A stretch of DNA of 34,075 nucleotides from an uncultured Hyphomicrobiales bacterium (GCA_903842455.1 CAIMLX010000014.1:1-34075); one strand, 5' to 3'; shown: positions 1-7,564, counted from the first letter of the stretch. Notes: a model not told the origin generated them from the sequence alone. Translations and numbers: made by a program.

Positions 1-120
1 CAGCTTGCCGGCAGTCCCAGCGCGCTGACCAACCCGGCCGAGCCGGAATATGCGTGGAGGCACTGCCTCAGTTACACCACGCTAAGGGACACGATCCGAG
101 GTAGGGGCCTAACCAGCATG

Positions 121-432
121 GCTCGGTCGGGCTTGTTGCTCCCCCCTCCCCCCTGCCGGCCATGCCTTTCGAGCGCAGCTCTCAAGGCCTTCTCCCCTGG
201 AATCGGTCCACAAGAGCGATTTGCCTGTGGCACGGTTCGAAGGCCCGCAGGCGGGAGAAGGATCGTGCGGTCTACTACCGGTGCCACAAAGGGTCCTTCT
301 CCCGCCTGCGGGGCAAGGGCGGCGGAGCCGACGGAAGGGGGGAGCAACGGGTGCAGTGGCCCCTAGCCCGAGGTGAGGGGGTGGGGGTGGAGGACGTTTG
401 CCTCCTGCCCCTCGCCCGTAGTGCGGGGTAGT
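121..432. repeat. nested palindromic intergenic element, gene-free
   Basis: No convincing gene lies in bases 1-463. Within it, positions 135-147 and 336-348 form a perfect 13-bp inverted repeat (GTTGCTCCCCCCT and its complement). Inside this lie 226-233/281-288 (8 bp) and 244-262/294-312 (19 bp, CCCGCAGGCGGGAGAAGGA), so the stretch can fold as stacked hairpins. The tail at 358-432 is G/C-homopolymer rich. The style resembles the mosaic intergenic palindromes scattered through rhizobial genomes. That identification is from memory and no copy number could be measured. Bases 1-120 show nothing I can assign. Confidence 0.55.
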
Positions 433-469
433 GGTATGCGTCGCCCGTCGCTAGGGGTGCGGGGTGCGC

Positions 470-667
470 ATGGAAGTTGAAAAGCTAGACACCGAAGAGC
501 TTTTGATCATCAACAACGCCCTCAACGAGGTCTGCCACGGACCGGGTGCGATACCGGATTGGGAGTTTGAAACTCGCATAGGCGTCGACAGAGCGGCGGC
601 GAAGCGAGTCCTCAGGCGCATCCAAGAGGCTCTGGACAAAGCCGAGATGGAAATGCCCGAACGCTGA
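470..667 (+). CDS. small conserved-looking hypothetical protein
   Basis: This is a 65-residue acidic, probably soluble protein with no signal peptide or membrane segment. It begins MEVEKLDTEELLIINNALNE and ends in a helix rich in K, R and E. The phrase 'INNALNEV' followed by a 'FETRIGVDR' segment looks like a short conserved family seen in Hyphomicrobiales, but I cannot name it or assign a role. An in-frame GTG at 464 could be used instead of the ATG at 470; neither has a clear ribosome site. It is convergent with the motor-like gene pair to its right. Its codon use fits a real gene, unlike the palindromic DNA just upstream. Confidence 0.6.
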   Translation: MEVEKLDTEELLIINNALNEVCHGPGAIPDWEFETRIGVDRAAAKRVLRRIQEALDKAEMEMPER

Positions 668-776
668 TTTACACGTCGCGCGAATGCGGGGCGGCACCCC
701 ACATAAAAGAGAAGGGCGTGGGCGGGGGTCAGCCGTCGGTCAGCTTGAATTCGATGCGGCGGTTGCGGGAGAGGGC

Positions 777-1757
777 TTAGGGGGTGTCGCCGGGGTCTAT
801 GGGGCGGCTGTCGCCGAAGCCGGCGGCGACGAGGTGCTGGGCGGGGATGCCCTGCTCGACGAAATACTTGGTCACCGCGATGGAGCGGGCGGCCGACAGT
901 TCCCAGTTCGACGGAAATTCGGGGGTGTTGATCGGGCGCTTGTCGGTGTGGCCATCGATGCGCAGGACCCAGTTCACGTCGTCCGGGATCTGGGTTTCGA
1001 GTTCCTTGATGGCGGCGCCGAGCTGCGCGACGGCCGCCTGGCCCTCGGGGGAGATGCTGGCTTCGCCCGGTGCGAAAAGCACCTCGGACTGGAAGACGAA
1101 ACGGTCGCCGACGACGCGGACGTCGGCGCGGCCCTCGAGGATCTGCCGCAGCTTGCCGAAGAAATCGGAACGGTAGCGCGACAGGTCCTGGACGCGCTGG
1201 GCCAGCGCAAGATTGAGGCGGCGGCCGAGGTCGGCGATCTGGCCCTTGGCCTCGACATCCTGGGTTTCGCTGGCCTGCAGGGCCTGCTCGAGGGCGCCGA
1301 TCTGGGTGCGGAGCGCCGAAAGCTGCTGGTTGAGCAGCGCTACCTGCGCGCTTGCCTCGCGGCTGAGGTCGTCCTTGGCGAGGACTTCCCCTTCGAGCTG
1401 GGCGATCCGCGCGTCCTTGCCTTCGTCCTCGCCGCCGATGCCGGCGATCTGGGCGGCGAGCTGGTCGCGCTCGCCGGTGGTGGTGGAGAGGGTGGCCTGC
1501 AGCGTTGCGATCGTGGTGGTGAGGTCGCTGGCGCCCGCCTTTTCAAGCTGCAGCAGGTCGGTGAGTTCGGCGATCTGGGCGTTGAGCCGGGTCATCGCGT
1601 CGTCCTTGCCGGAGATCTCCTGGCCGAGGAAGAACTGGCTCAGCATGAACAGCGAGAGCAGGAAGATGATGACGAGCAACAGGCTCGACAGCGCATCGAC
1701 GAAACCGGGCCAGTAATTGGTGGCCTGGGCGCGGCGGGAGCGGGAGGCGTAGGGCAT
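777..1757 (-). CDS. MotB/OmpA-like peptidoglycan-binding protein, cut short by an in-frame stop
   Basis: The 326-residue protein has a short basic N-terminus and one membrane helix (about residues 18-40) that contains Asp21 in the context WPGFVDALSS. That is the place of the proton-carrying Asp of MotB, TolR and ExbD. A long coiled coil (about 45-185) and an OmpA/MotB C-terminal domain follow (from about 195, with FAPGEASISPEG, DGHTDKRP and LSAARS). Translation stops at a TAA at 777-779. The same frame continues with ALSRNRRIEFKLTDG to a TGA at 729-731, the expected end of an OmpA domain, so the last strand appears lost by a point mutation or sequence error. It lies 10 bp downstream of the MotA-like gene, with a GGAGG site overlapping that gene's stop. 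It is probably a stator partner in the inner membrane. Confidence 0.85.
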   Translation of the reverse strand: MPYASRSRRAQATNYWPGFVDALSSLLLVIIFLLSLFMLSQFFLGQEISGKDDAMTRLNAQIAELTDLLQLEKAGASDLTTTIATLQATLSTTTGERDQLAAQIAGIGGEDEGKDARIAQLEGEVLAKDDLSREASAQVALLNQQLSALRTQIGALEQALQASETQDVEAKGQIADLGRRLNLALAQRVQDLSRYRSDFFGKLRQILEGRADVRVVGDRFVFQSEVLFAPGEASISPEGQAAVAQLGAAIKELETQIPDDVNWVLRIDGHTDKRPINTPEFPSNWELSAARSIAVTKYFVEQGIPAQHLVAAGFGDSRPIDPGDTP

Positions 1758-1767
1758 GCAGCGCCTC

Positions 1768-2763
1768 CTAGTTGGGTTTCTTTTCGGCTTCGCCTTCGCG
1801 GATCATCGCTTCCATCAGCTGCTGGAGCTTCCGGTTGGTTTCGCCCTGCTGGATGATGTGGCCGCGCAGGTCTTCCTGCTCGGCCTTGATGTGCTTGACG
1901 AGACCGTCGATGCCGCGGGCCAGTTCCGCCATGGCGCGGATGGAGTTCTGCGAGGAATTGGCATTCTGCATGGTCGAGCCGAACTGCGCCAGCATGGCCG
2001 ACATCTCGTCGGACGAGAGGCCGAGGCCGGTGGCCTGCATCTGGGTCATGGGGTGATCGAGTTCGGTCATCGAGGTCATCCAGTCCTCGAGGTCGGTATA
2101 GAATGCGTTCTGGGCCTGCGAGGTCTGGAGGTCGAGGAAGCCGAGGATCAGCGAGCCGGAGAGGCCGAGCAGCGAGGCGGAGAAGGCCGTGCCCATGCCG
2201 CTGAGCGGCGCGGTCAGGCCTTCCTTGAGATTGCTGAACAGCGTCGCGGTGTCGCCGGCCGTCGCGTCGAGCGCGCCGATGGTGGCCGACACGTTGGTGA
2301 CGGTTTCGAGCAGGCCGTAAAAGGTGCCGAGCAGACCGAGGAAGACCAGGAGGCCGGTGAGGTAGCGCGAGGTGTCCTTGGCCTCATCGAGGCGGTTGCC
2401 GACCGAATCGAGGATGGAGCGCATCGAAGACGGGGTGATCATCGCTTCGCCCAGCCGGTCGCGCAGCAGGTTGGCGACGGGGGCGAGGAGGCGCGGCTGG
2501 GTGGGCGGGATCCGCCCTTCCTGCAGCGAGTTCACCCACTTGATCTCCGGCATCAGCCGGATCACCTGCCGGAAGCTGAGCACGATGCCGATGGCGAGGG
2601 TGAGCAGAATCAGGCTGTTGATGAATGGGTTGGCCCAGAAGAACAGCAGAAGCTGGGTGGACAGGATGGCCGCCACCAGCACGATCAGCACCAGGAAGAT
2701 GATGATCTTGACGAGATAGACCGCAGGGCTGGCAAGGCGGTACGGGTCGTAGTTCTGCGACAT
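1768..2763 (-). CDS. MotA/TolQ/ExbB-like proton-channel family protein
   Basis: The 331-residue integral membrane protein has two N-terminal helices (about 15-38 and 43-65), a cytoplasmic stretch, and two further helices. These are at about 140-160 (LTGLLVFLGLLGTFYGLLET) and 193-215 (SGMGTAFSASLLGLSGSLIL). The last two match the conserved pore helices of the MotA/TolQ/ExbB family. A charged coiled-coil tail follows (about 280-325). It forms an operon with the MotB/OmpA-like gene 10 bp downstream. No flagellar genes are nearby and the pair resembles non-flagellar motor pairs common in Hyphomicrobiales, so 'flagellar motor protein' would over-interpret it. The function is probably force transmission to the cell wall, by inference. 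The ATG at 2763 lacks a strong ribosome site. Confidence 0.82.
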   Translation of the reverse strand: MSQNYDPYRLASPAVYLVKIIIFLVLIVLVAAILSTQLLLFFWANPFINSLILLTLAIGIVLSFRQVIRLMPEIKWVNSLQEGRIPPTQPRLLAPVANLLRDRLGEAMITPSSMRSILDSVGNRLDEAKDTSRYLTGLLVFLGLLGTFYGLLETVTNVSATIGALDATAGDTATLFSNLKEGLTAPLSGMGTAFSASLLGLSGSLILGFLDLQTSQAQNAFYTDLEDWMTSMTELDHPMTQMQATGLGLSSDEMSAMLAQFGSTMQNANSSQNSIRAMAELARGIDGLVKHIKAEQEDLRGHIIQQGETNRKLQQLMEAMIREGEAEKKPN

Positions 2764-2801
2764 GTCGCTGCCTATCTCGCTGCCTGTGCCGGAGCGAAAC
2801 T

Positions 2802-2820
2802 GTTCTGACTACATCAGAAC
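2802..2820. promoter_or_regulatory. inverted repeat upstream of the MotA-like gene
   Basis: GTTCTGA-CTACA-TCAGAAC is a perfect 7-bp inverted repeat with a 5-base spacer, 39 bp upstream of the MotA-like start. No T-run follows it on the minus strand, so it looks more like a protein-binding site than a terminator of the preceding inositol-phosphatase gene. The binding protein is unknown. Confidence 0.35.
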
Positions 2821-2959
2821 CGCGCTCCAGCGTTGTCTGCGTCGGGAATCCGATCCAACGCAGAACATAAAGCGTTTTCTCGGACGCGCAAACGCCTGCG
2901 AATGCCGACGCCTGCTTAACCCCATGAAATCGCGGCAATACGACCGGATCGTGACCCGA

Positions 2960-3751
2960 TCAGTTGACGGCCTTGACGATCTTCAGCAACTGGCCCTGGA
3001 TATTCTCGTTTCCGGCGATCACCTGGCCGTTCCAGATGGTGCCGGCGGTGCCGGCATAGTCGGTGACCACGCCGCCGGCTTCACGGACCAGCAGGTAGCC
3101 AGGAGCCACGTCCCACGGCTTGAGGCCGGCTTCCCAGTAGCCATCGAAGCGGCCGGCGGCGAGCCAGGCGAGGTCGGTGGAGGCGGAGCCGGTGCGGCGG
3201 ATGCCGGCGACGGCCGGAGTGACCTGCGCCAGCTGCTTGAGCTGCAGCAGATCGATCGCCCGACCCTGCGAGTTGATGCCGGTGACGATCACCGTGTCGG
3301 CGAGGTGCCTGCGGCCGGCGACGCGCAGGCGCTTGCGGTCGTTCAGCCAGGCGCCACCGCCCTTTTCGGCAGTGTAGAGCTCGTCCATGATCGGATTGTA
3401 GATCACCGAGGCGACGATCTCGGTGCCGCGTTCAAGCGCGATCGCCACCGCGAACATCGGGATGCCGTGGAGGAAATTGGTGGTGCCGTCGAGCGGATCG
3501 ACGATCCAGCGGTGCTGGCCGTCGGTGCCCTTCACCTCGGTGCCTTCCTCGCCGAGGAAGCCATAGGTGGGGCGGGCCTTCTGCAGCTCCTCGAAGACGA
3601 TCTGCTCGGCGCGCTTGTCGGCATTGGAGACGAAGTCGGCGGGGCCCTTCACCGACACCTGCAGGTTCTCGACCTCACCGAAATCCTTGGTGAGCGAGCG
3701 GCCGGCCTTGGTGGCGGCCTGGACCATGACGTTCAAAAGCGCCGAGCGCAT
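2960..3751 (-). CDS. suhB: inositol monophosphatase family protein
   Basis: The 263-residue protein belongs to the Mg2+-dependent inositol monophosphatase/SuhB superfamily, which hydrolyses inositol-1-phosphate and related sugar phosphates. All metal-site motifs are visible: GEE (residues 67-69), WIVDPLDGTTNF (82-93) and WDVAPG (213-218, with Asp214). The length is typical of the family. In proteobacteria SuhB can also act in rRNA transcription antitermination, so the physiological substrate cannot be told from sequence. The ATG at 3751 has a GGAG site 8 bases upstream. It is read in the same direction as the Sel1 gene (83 bp away) and the motor-like genes, but a 196-bp gap with a palindrome separates it from the latter. 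Confidence 0.9.
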   Translation of the reverse strand: MRSALLNVMVQAATKAGRSLTKDFGEVENLQVSVKGPADFVSNADKRAEQIVFEELQKARPTYGFLGEEGTEVKGTDGQHRWIVDPLDGTTNFLHGIPMFAVAIALERGTEIVASVIYNPIMDELYTAEKGGGAWLNDRKRLRVAGRRHLADTVIVTGINSQGRAIDLLQLKQLAQVTPAVAGIRRTGSASTDLAWLAAGRFDGYWEAGLKPWDVAPGYLLVREAGGVVTDYAGTAGTIWNGQVIAGNENIQGQLLKIVKAVN

Positions 3752-3809
3752 GCGAAGTACTCCGCGCGTGGAAGAAGAAGTGCGTAGGGAAGGGCCGCCT
3801 TGTGCCCCA

Positions 3810-3825
3810 GAACCGCGGTCGGTTC
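3810..3825 (-). terminator. possible weak hairpin after the Sel1-repeat gene
   Basis: GAACCG-CGGT-CGGTTC is a 6-bp perfect stem with a 4-base loop, 10 bp after the stop of the Sel1 gene on the minus strand. There is no T-run after it, so termination is only a guess. Confidence 0.25.
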
Positions 3826-3834
3826 AAGTGCGCT

Positions 3835-4959
3835 TCACGGGGCGGCTGGTGGGTCGGCCGCTTCGGGCGCCTCGACGGGGGCGGGGCTGGCCGGGGCCTC
3901 GGCCTCGGCGACCCTCGCCCGCAATGGCACGGGCCAGAGGCGGGCGCGCTCCTCGGCGACGGCGATCACGGCCGGCGGCACTTTGGCGAGGAGCCCGTCG
4001 AGCTGCGGATCGGTCAGGCCCTGCCGCCGCGCCAGGGCGCGATACATGGCAGCGGTTTCGGCGTCCTGCTCGACCCCTTCGCCGGCGGCGAGCAGCTTGG
4101 CGTAGCGGTTCTGGCCGACCGGGTTACCGCCCTCGGCGGCCCGCGCATACCATTTCGCGGCCTCGGCGCGGTCCTGCGCGACGCCCCGGCCCAGGTAGAG
4201 CAGGGTCGCGAGATCCACCTGGGCGGAGGCGAGGCCGGCTTCGGCCGCGAGGCGGAACTGTTCGGCGGCGAGGGCCGGATTGGGCGCGACGCCGGCGCCC
4301 TCCATCAGCATGGCCGCGTAGTCGTACTGCGCCTCAGGAATACCGCTGGCGGCGGCTTCGCCGATGAGCCCGGCGGCCCTTACAAGGTTGGGCTCGAGGT
4401 AGCTGCCCTCGATGTAGAGCAGGCCCAGATTGTATTTCGCCATCATGTTGCCGGCGTCGGCGGCGCGCTGGAACAGTTCGGCGGCGCGCTTGCGGTCCTT
4501 GGTCACGCCGTCGCCGTCCTGGTACATGATGGCGAGGGCGAACGTGGCGAGGGGGTCGCCGTTGCGGCTTGCGGCTTCGTACCAGGTGGCGGCCTTCTGC
4601 TTGTCCTGCGCCACGCCAAGGCCGTCGGAGTAGATCTCGCCGATCAGCGTCTGGGCGGCGCGGTCACCCTGCTCGGCGCGGGGCAGGGCAAATTGCAGGG
4701 CCGTCAGGTAGTAGCCGCGCTGGAAGGCGCCATAGGCGGCGTCGACATTGTCGCCGAAAATCTCGGTGGAGATCGCCGCGGCGTCCGGGTTGCCGACCTG
4801 GAGTTCGGGCGGCACGGGGCTGATGGGCAGTTCCTGGTAGCCGAGGTTGTCGTCGAACCGCATGTCGGAGGGGCGCAGGTCCTCGATCTCGGTGTTGGCC
4901 GGCTGAGCCAGTACCGGGGTGGCGAGCAGGGCGGCAAGAAGCGCCAGCCGCCACTTCAT
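3835..4959 (-). CDS. exported Sel1-repeat (tetratricopeptide-like) protein
   Basis: The 374-residue protein starts with a signal peptide (MKWRLALLAALLATPVLAQ, cleavage after about 18). An N-terminal linker is followed by about six Sel1 repeats (roughly 85-310), recognisable from units such as 'YSDGLGVAQDKQKAATWYEA' and 'YQDGDGVTKDRKRAAELFQR'. It ends in an Ala/Pro/Glu-rich tail. Sel1 proteins are adaptor scaffolds for protein contacts; no enzyme motif is present. The start was chosen at 4959 because it gives a clean signal peptide and because ATG overlaps the TGA of the ThiE-like gene (ATGA), indicating translational coupling. A longer frame to 5079 would only read into that gene. Envelope location is inferred. 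Confidence 0.85.
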   Translation of the reverse strand: MKWRLALLAALLATPVLAQPANTEIEDLRPSDMRFDDNLGYQELPISPVPPELQVGNPDAAAISTEIFGDNVDAAYGAFQRGYYLTALQFALPRAEQGDRAAQTLIGEIYSDGLGVAQDKQKAATWYEAASRNGDPLATFALAIMYQDGDGVTKDRKRAAELFQRAADAGNMMAKYNLGLLYIEGSYLEPNLVRAAGLIGEAAASGIPEAQYDYAAMLMEGAGVAPNPALAAEQFRLAAEAGLASAQVDLATLLYLGRGVAQDRAEAAKWYARAAEGGNPVGQNRYAKLLAAGEGVEQDAETAAMYRALARRQGLTDPQLDGLLAKVPPAVIAVAEERARLWPVPLRARVAEAEAPASPAPVEAPEAADPPAAP

Positions 4960-5510
4960 TCGGCGCGCTCCGGCAGCGACAGCCCAAGGCCGATGAATTC
5001 GCAGCCTTCGGCGTCGTAATCGGTGAAACCCGCCATCGGGTCGCTCAATACGCTCGGGATTTCCATCGTCTCGGCCCACCAGCGCGCCATTTCGCGCTCG
5101 TCGGCCGTTATCGCTCCGGAAAGCGGCCCAAATAGGATGTAGTCGACCTCGAGTTCGCCCGCTCCCATGGCGTCGTCACGGGAGTGGACACCGCCGACGC
5201 CGACGATCATCTGCGGCTTGAGGGCCGCGACCGCCTCGCGCACCGCTTCGATATCGCCCGCGACATGCAGCCCGTCGGCGCCGAGGAGGCGGACGAGGCC
5301 GGGTGCGCCCTCGATCACTACGGCGGCGCCGGCCGCCTGGGCCATCGGCGCGACGGATTTCACCAGCGTCTTGTAGGCGTTCTCGCTCAGCGCGCCGCGT
5401 TGCAGCAGCAGGGCCGCGACTTCGCGTTCGGCAAGGGTGGCCTTGAGGGCGGGGCCGAGGATTTCGGCGGGAACATCGATGGGGGCGATCAGGAAGAGCT
5501 GGGCTGACAT
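4956..5510 (-). CDS. ThiE/TenI-like thiamine phosphate synthase family protein
   Basis: The 184-residue protein has the TenI/ThiE barrel motifs GADGLHVAG (about 78-86), GVGGVHSRDDA (about 104-114) and DYILFGPLSG (about 123-132). ThiE joins HMP-PP and HET-P to make thiamine phosphate. Several usual catalytic features are not seen. The expected Asn-Asp after the second strand is replaced by IEG (VVIEGAP), and the usual Gln-Leu-Arg-Glu-Lys segment is replaced by ALLLQRGALSE. It may therefore be a ThiE-like protein of another function. It is coupled by ATGA overlap to the Sel1 gene and lies 124 bp downstream of the aldolase gene, beyond a strong hairpin. No other thiamine genes are in the window. 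Confidence 0.72.
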   Translation of the reverse strand: MSAQLFLIAPIDVPAEILGPALKATLAEREVAALLLQRGALSENAYKTLVKSVAPMAQAAGAAVVIEGAPGLVRLLGADGLHVAGDIEAVREAVAALKPQMIVGVGGVHSRDDAMGAGELEVDYILFGPLSGAITADEREMARWWAETMEIPSVLSDPMAGFTDYDAEGCEFIGLGLSLPERAE

Positions 5511-5572
5511 GGCCGCGAGTTATAGCGAGCCCGGCGGCAAAAAGAAGAGGCGCGGCACCGGCCGAAGCGACA

Positions 5573-5603
5573 AGAACCGGCGCGGTTGAGCCGCGCCGGT
5601 TCT
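5573..5603 (-). terminator. hairpin terminator after the aldolase gene
   Basis: A perfect 13-bp stem (5573-5585 AGAACCGGCGCGG, 5591-5603) with a 5-base loop lies 31 bp beyond the aldolase stop on the minus strand. The T-run after it is poor (TTGTCG), but the stem is very stable. It probably ends the aldolase transcript. Confidence 0.6.
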
Positions 5604-5634
5604 CGCCGGGAGGTTCGGGGGGTCCGAAGGGCTA

Positions 5635-6660
5635 TCAAGCGGCGAGATCGAGATCCGGCCGCCATTCGCCCCTGGCGGCGAGGGCGTTCATCCGCGCACG
5701 GTGGGTAAAGGCCCGCTGTGCGGCAGGAACGTTCTCGCTCTCGCCGTTCCAGGTGACCAGCGCCGAGGTCTGCAGGGCGCGGCCGTAGGAGAAGGTCAGG
5801 GCCCAGGGCAGGCCGGGAATCTGGTTCATGGCGGAGAGGTTGGCGGTTGCCTCCTCGTCGGACTGACCGCCGGAGAGGAAGGCGATCCCGGGAACCGCGG
5901 CGGGGACATACTCGCGCAGCGTGTCGACGGTGCGGCGGGCGATTTCCTCCGCCGAAGCCTTTTCGCGCGAGCGCATGCCGGTGGTCACCATGTTGGGCTT
6001 CAGCAGCATGCCGGAGAGGTCGACGCCGGCGAGGCGGAGTTCCTTGAACACGGCCTCCAGCGTTTCGGCGGTCACCTCGGCGCAGCGTTCGATCGAGTGA
6101 TCGCCCGGCTCGCCATCGGCGAGCACTTCGGGTTCGACCACGGGGACGATGCCGGCTTCCTGGCAGTGGATGGCGTAGCGGGCCAGCACGTGGGCGTTGG
6201 CACGGATGCCGTTGCGGGAGGGGGCGTAGCTGGTGATGGCGATGACGCCGCGCCACTTGGCGAAGCCGGCGCCGAGTTCGGCATAGTGCCTGAGGCGCTG
6301 GCGCAGTCCGTCCAGGCCTTCGGTGATCTTCTCGTCGCGCGCCCCCGGCATGGGAAAGGCGCCGCGATCGACCTTGATGCCGGGGATGACGTCGGCTTTG
6401 GCAAGGATGTCGCGAAAGGGCGTGCCGTCGGCGGCGTTCTGCTCCAGCGTTTCCTCGGTGAGGATGACGCCGGAGATGTACTTGCCCATCGCCTCGGTCG
6501 AGCGGAACAGCATCTCGCGATAGTCGCGGCGCGATTCCAGCGTGACCGGCAGGCCGATCAGGGCGAACCGCTTGGCGATCGTGCCTTCGGACTCGTCGGC
6601 GGCAAGGATGCCTTGCCCACGGGTCACGAGTTTCTTGGCGATTGCATTGAGCGAGGCCAT
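5635..6660 (-). CDS. fba: class I fructose-bisphosphate aldolase
   Basis: The 341-residue enzyme is the Schiff-base (class I, metal-independent) aldolase that cleaves fructose-1,6-bisphosphate to DHAP and glyceraldehyde-3-phosphate. Family motifs are GILAADES (17-24), the Glu-rich VPVVEPEVLADG (172-183), the Schiff-base lysine in LLKPNMVTTG (Lys221) and the phosphate-binding LSGGQSDEEA near 263-272. The length is close to that of eukaryotic-type class I aldolases. The ATG at 6660 has a GGAG site 8 bases upstream, lying inside a small hairpin. The gene is on the same strand as pgk, gap and tkt but is separated from them by the dipeptidase/glycan-binding pair. The cytoplasmic role is glycolysis/gluconeogenesis. 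Confidence 0.95.
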   Translation of the reverse strand: MASLNAIAKKLVTRGQGILAADESEGTIAKRFALIGLPVTLESRRDYREMLFRSTEAMGKYISGVILTEETLEQNAADGTPFRDILAKADVIPGIKVDRGAFPMPGARDEKITEGLDGLRQRLRHYAELGAGFAKWRGVIAITSYAPSRNGIRANAHVLARYAIHCQEAGIVPVVEPEVLADGEPGDHSIERCAEVTAETLEAVFKELRLAGVDLSGMLLKPNMVTTGMRSREKASAEEIARRTVDTLREYVPAAVPGIAFLSGGQSDEEATANLSAMNQIPGLPWALTFSYGRALQTSALVTWNGESENVPAAQRAFTHRARMNALAARGEWRPDLDLAA

Positions 6661-6666
6661 TGGCGG

Positions 6667-6688
6667 GTCTCCATTGCGCAGTGGAGAC
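6667..6688 (-). promoter_or_regulatory. hairpin covering the aldolase ribosome-binding site
   Basis: GTCTCCA (6667-6673) and TGGAGAC (6682-6688) form a perfect 7-bp stem with an 8-base loop. On the minus strand the half next to the gene contains the GGAG ribosome site, 8 bases before the ATG, so folding would hide it. Confidence 0.4.
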
Positions 6689-6782
6689 AGGATGGCCCAG
6701 CGGGCGGTCGGAGAAAATTGGACGTTCAGGTATCAGACGAAAGGGGAGGCTCGCCAATGAGCAACGCGCTCCTTGTCGGTCG

Positions 6783-7553
6783 TCACATCCCAGACGCGGG
6801 AATGCTGGTGCGCCGGGCCGGGAAGTCGAAGGGCCGGCCGGCATCTCCCTCGGGCAGCGAGAAGTGCCACCATTCCTTACGGTAGGGCTGGAAACCTGCC
6901 GCCAGCATGGCGTCGGAGAGCAACTTGCGATTCTGGCGCTGCGCCGCGCTCAGCCCGCTGGCACGCACCCAACTGCGGGGGCTGAAGCAGTCGAAGCTGG
7001 TGCCCATGTCGAGGACGCCCGTAGTGGCTGGGGTGTCGAGGCAGGTCCCAGCCTCGGGTAGCGGCTCAATCGCTATGGGTGTATCCGCATTGGCCAACCC
7101 GACGTCGACAGTGCCGCCCCGGCTGTGGCCGGATTTGTGGGCGATGTAGCCACTGGCGAAAAGGGTGTCGGCGTCGATGGCGGGGGCAAAGAAGGCCTTG
7201 GCGCGGTCACTCTCGAAATCCCGGCGTTCGGCCCAGGTGGCGAAGGCAGCGACGGCCTGGACCGGGCGATAGCAGTCGAACATCACCAGAGTGTAACCTT
7301 GGGGCGCGAGTTCTGCCTGTGCCGTGACCAGGGCCTCGGCTGTGGGGCGCGTCACGATGCACTCGCCGCCGCCCGCGTAGCCGGGCACTACTGCGCCGGT
7401 GAAGTTCGTGGCGGTGGCGTAGTGCATGGCCTGAACGATGCCCGGCGCGACATCGCGGAGCGCGACGAATTCGGCGGCGTGGGCTGTGCCAGCGGCCGAG
7501 ACGGTCAGCAGGACGAGGCCGATGGGGGCGATGACGGGAAAGGGCGACAGCAT
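6783..7553 (-). CDS. exported VanX-like D-alanyl-D-alanine dipeptidase (M15 family)
   Basis: The 256-residue protein has a signal peptide (about 1-26, ending AGTAHA). The mature part has the VanX/DdpX zinc peptidase signature: YRP with Arg96, SGHSRGGTVD (141-150) with zinc ligands His143 and Asp150, and EWWH (227-230) with catalytic Glu227 and ligand His230. The His-Asp spacing of 7 and Glu-His spacing of 3 match VanX (H116/D123, E181/H184). The enzyme should cut D-Ala-D-Ala or muropeptide fragments in the periplasm. No van regulators are present, so a cell-wall recycling or nutritional role is more likely than glycopeptide resistance. The start was chosen for the signal peptide. The glycan-binding gene ends 11 bp upstream, suggesting one operon. 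Confidence 0.88.
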   Translation of the reverse strand: MLSPFPVIAPIGLVLLTVSAAGTAHAAEFVALRDVAPGIVQAMHYATATNFTGAVVPGYAGGGECIVTRPTAEALVTAQAELAPQGYTLVMFDCYRPVQAVAAFATWAERRDFESDRAKAFFAPAIDADTLFASGYIAHKSGHSRGGTVDVGLANADTPIAIEPLPEAGTCLDTPATTGVLDMGTSFDCFSPRSWVRASGLSAAQRQNRKLLSDAMLAAGFQPYRKEWWHFSLPEGDAGRPFDFPARRTSIPASGM

Positions 7554-7564
7554 CGGGACCGCCG

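Noticed and set aside
1-366. Open plus-strand frame from the left edge as the end of a truncated gene
   Set aside because: It runs through the palindromic repeat and shows no family resemblance; it is open only because of GC content.
684-1856. Long plus-strand open frame opposite the MotB-like gene (390 codons)
   Set aside because: It has low-complexity Gly/Asp/Leu-rich composition and no motif, while the minus strand encodes a clear membrane/coiled-coil/OmpA protein. It is a high-GC shadow.
1768-2763. Zorya-type phage defence motor (ZorAB)
   Set aside because: There are no ZorC, ZorD or ZorE genes or other defence genes alongside; the neighbours are housekeeping.
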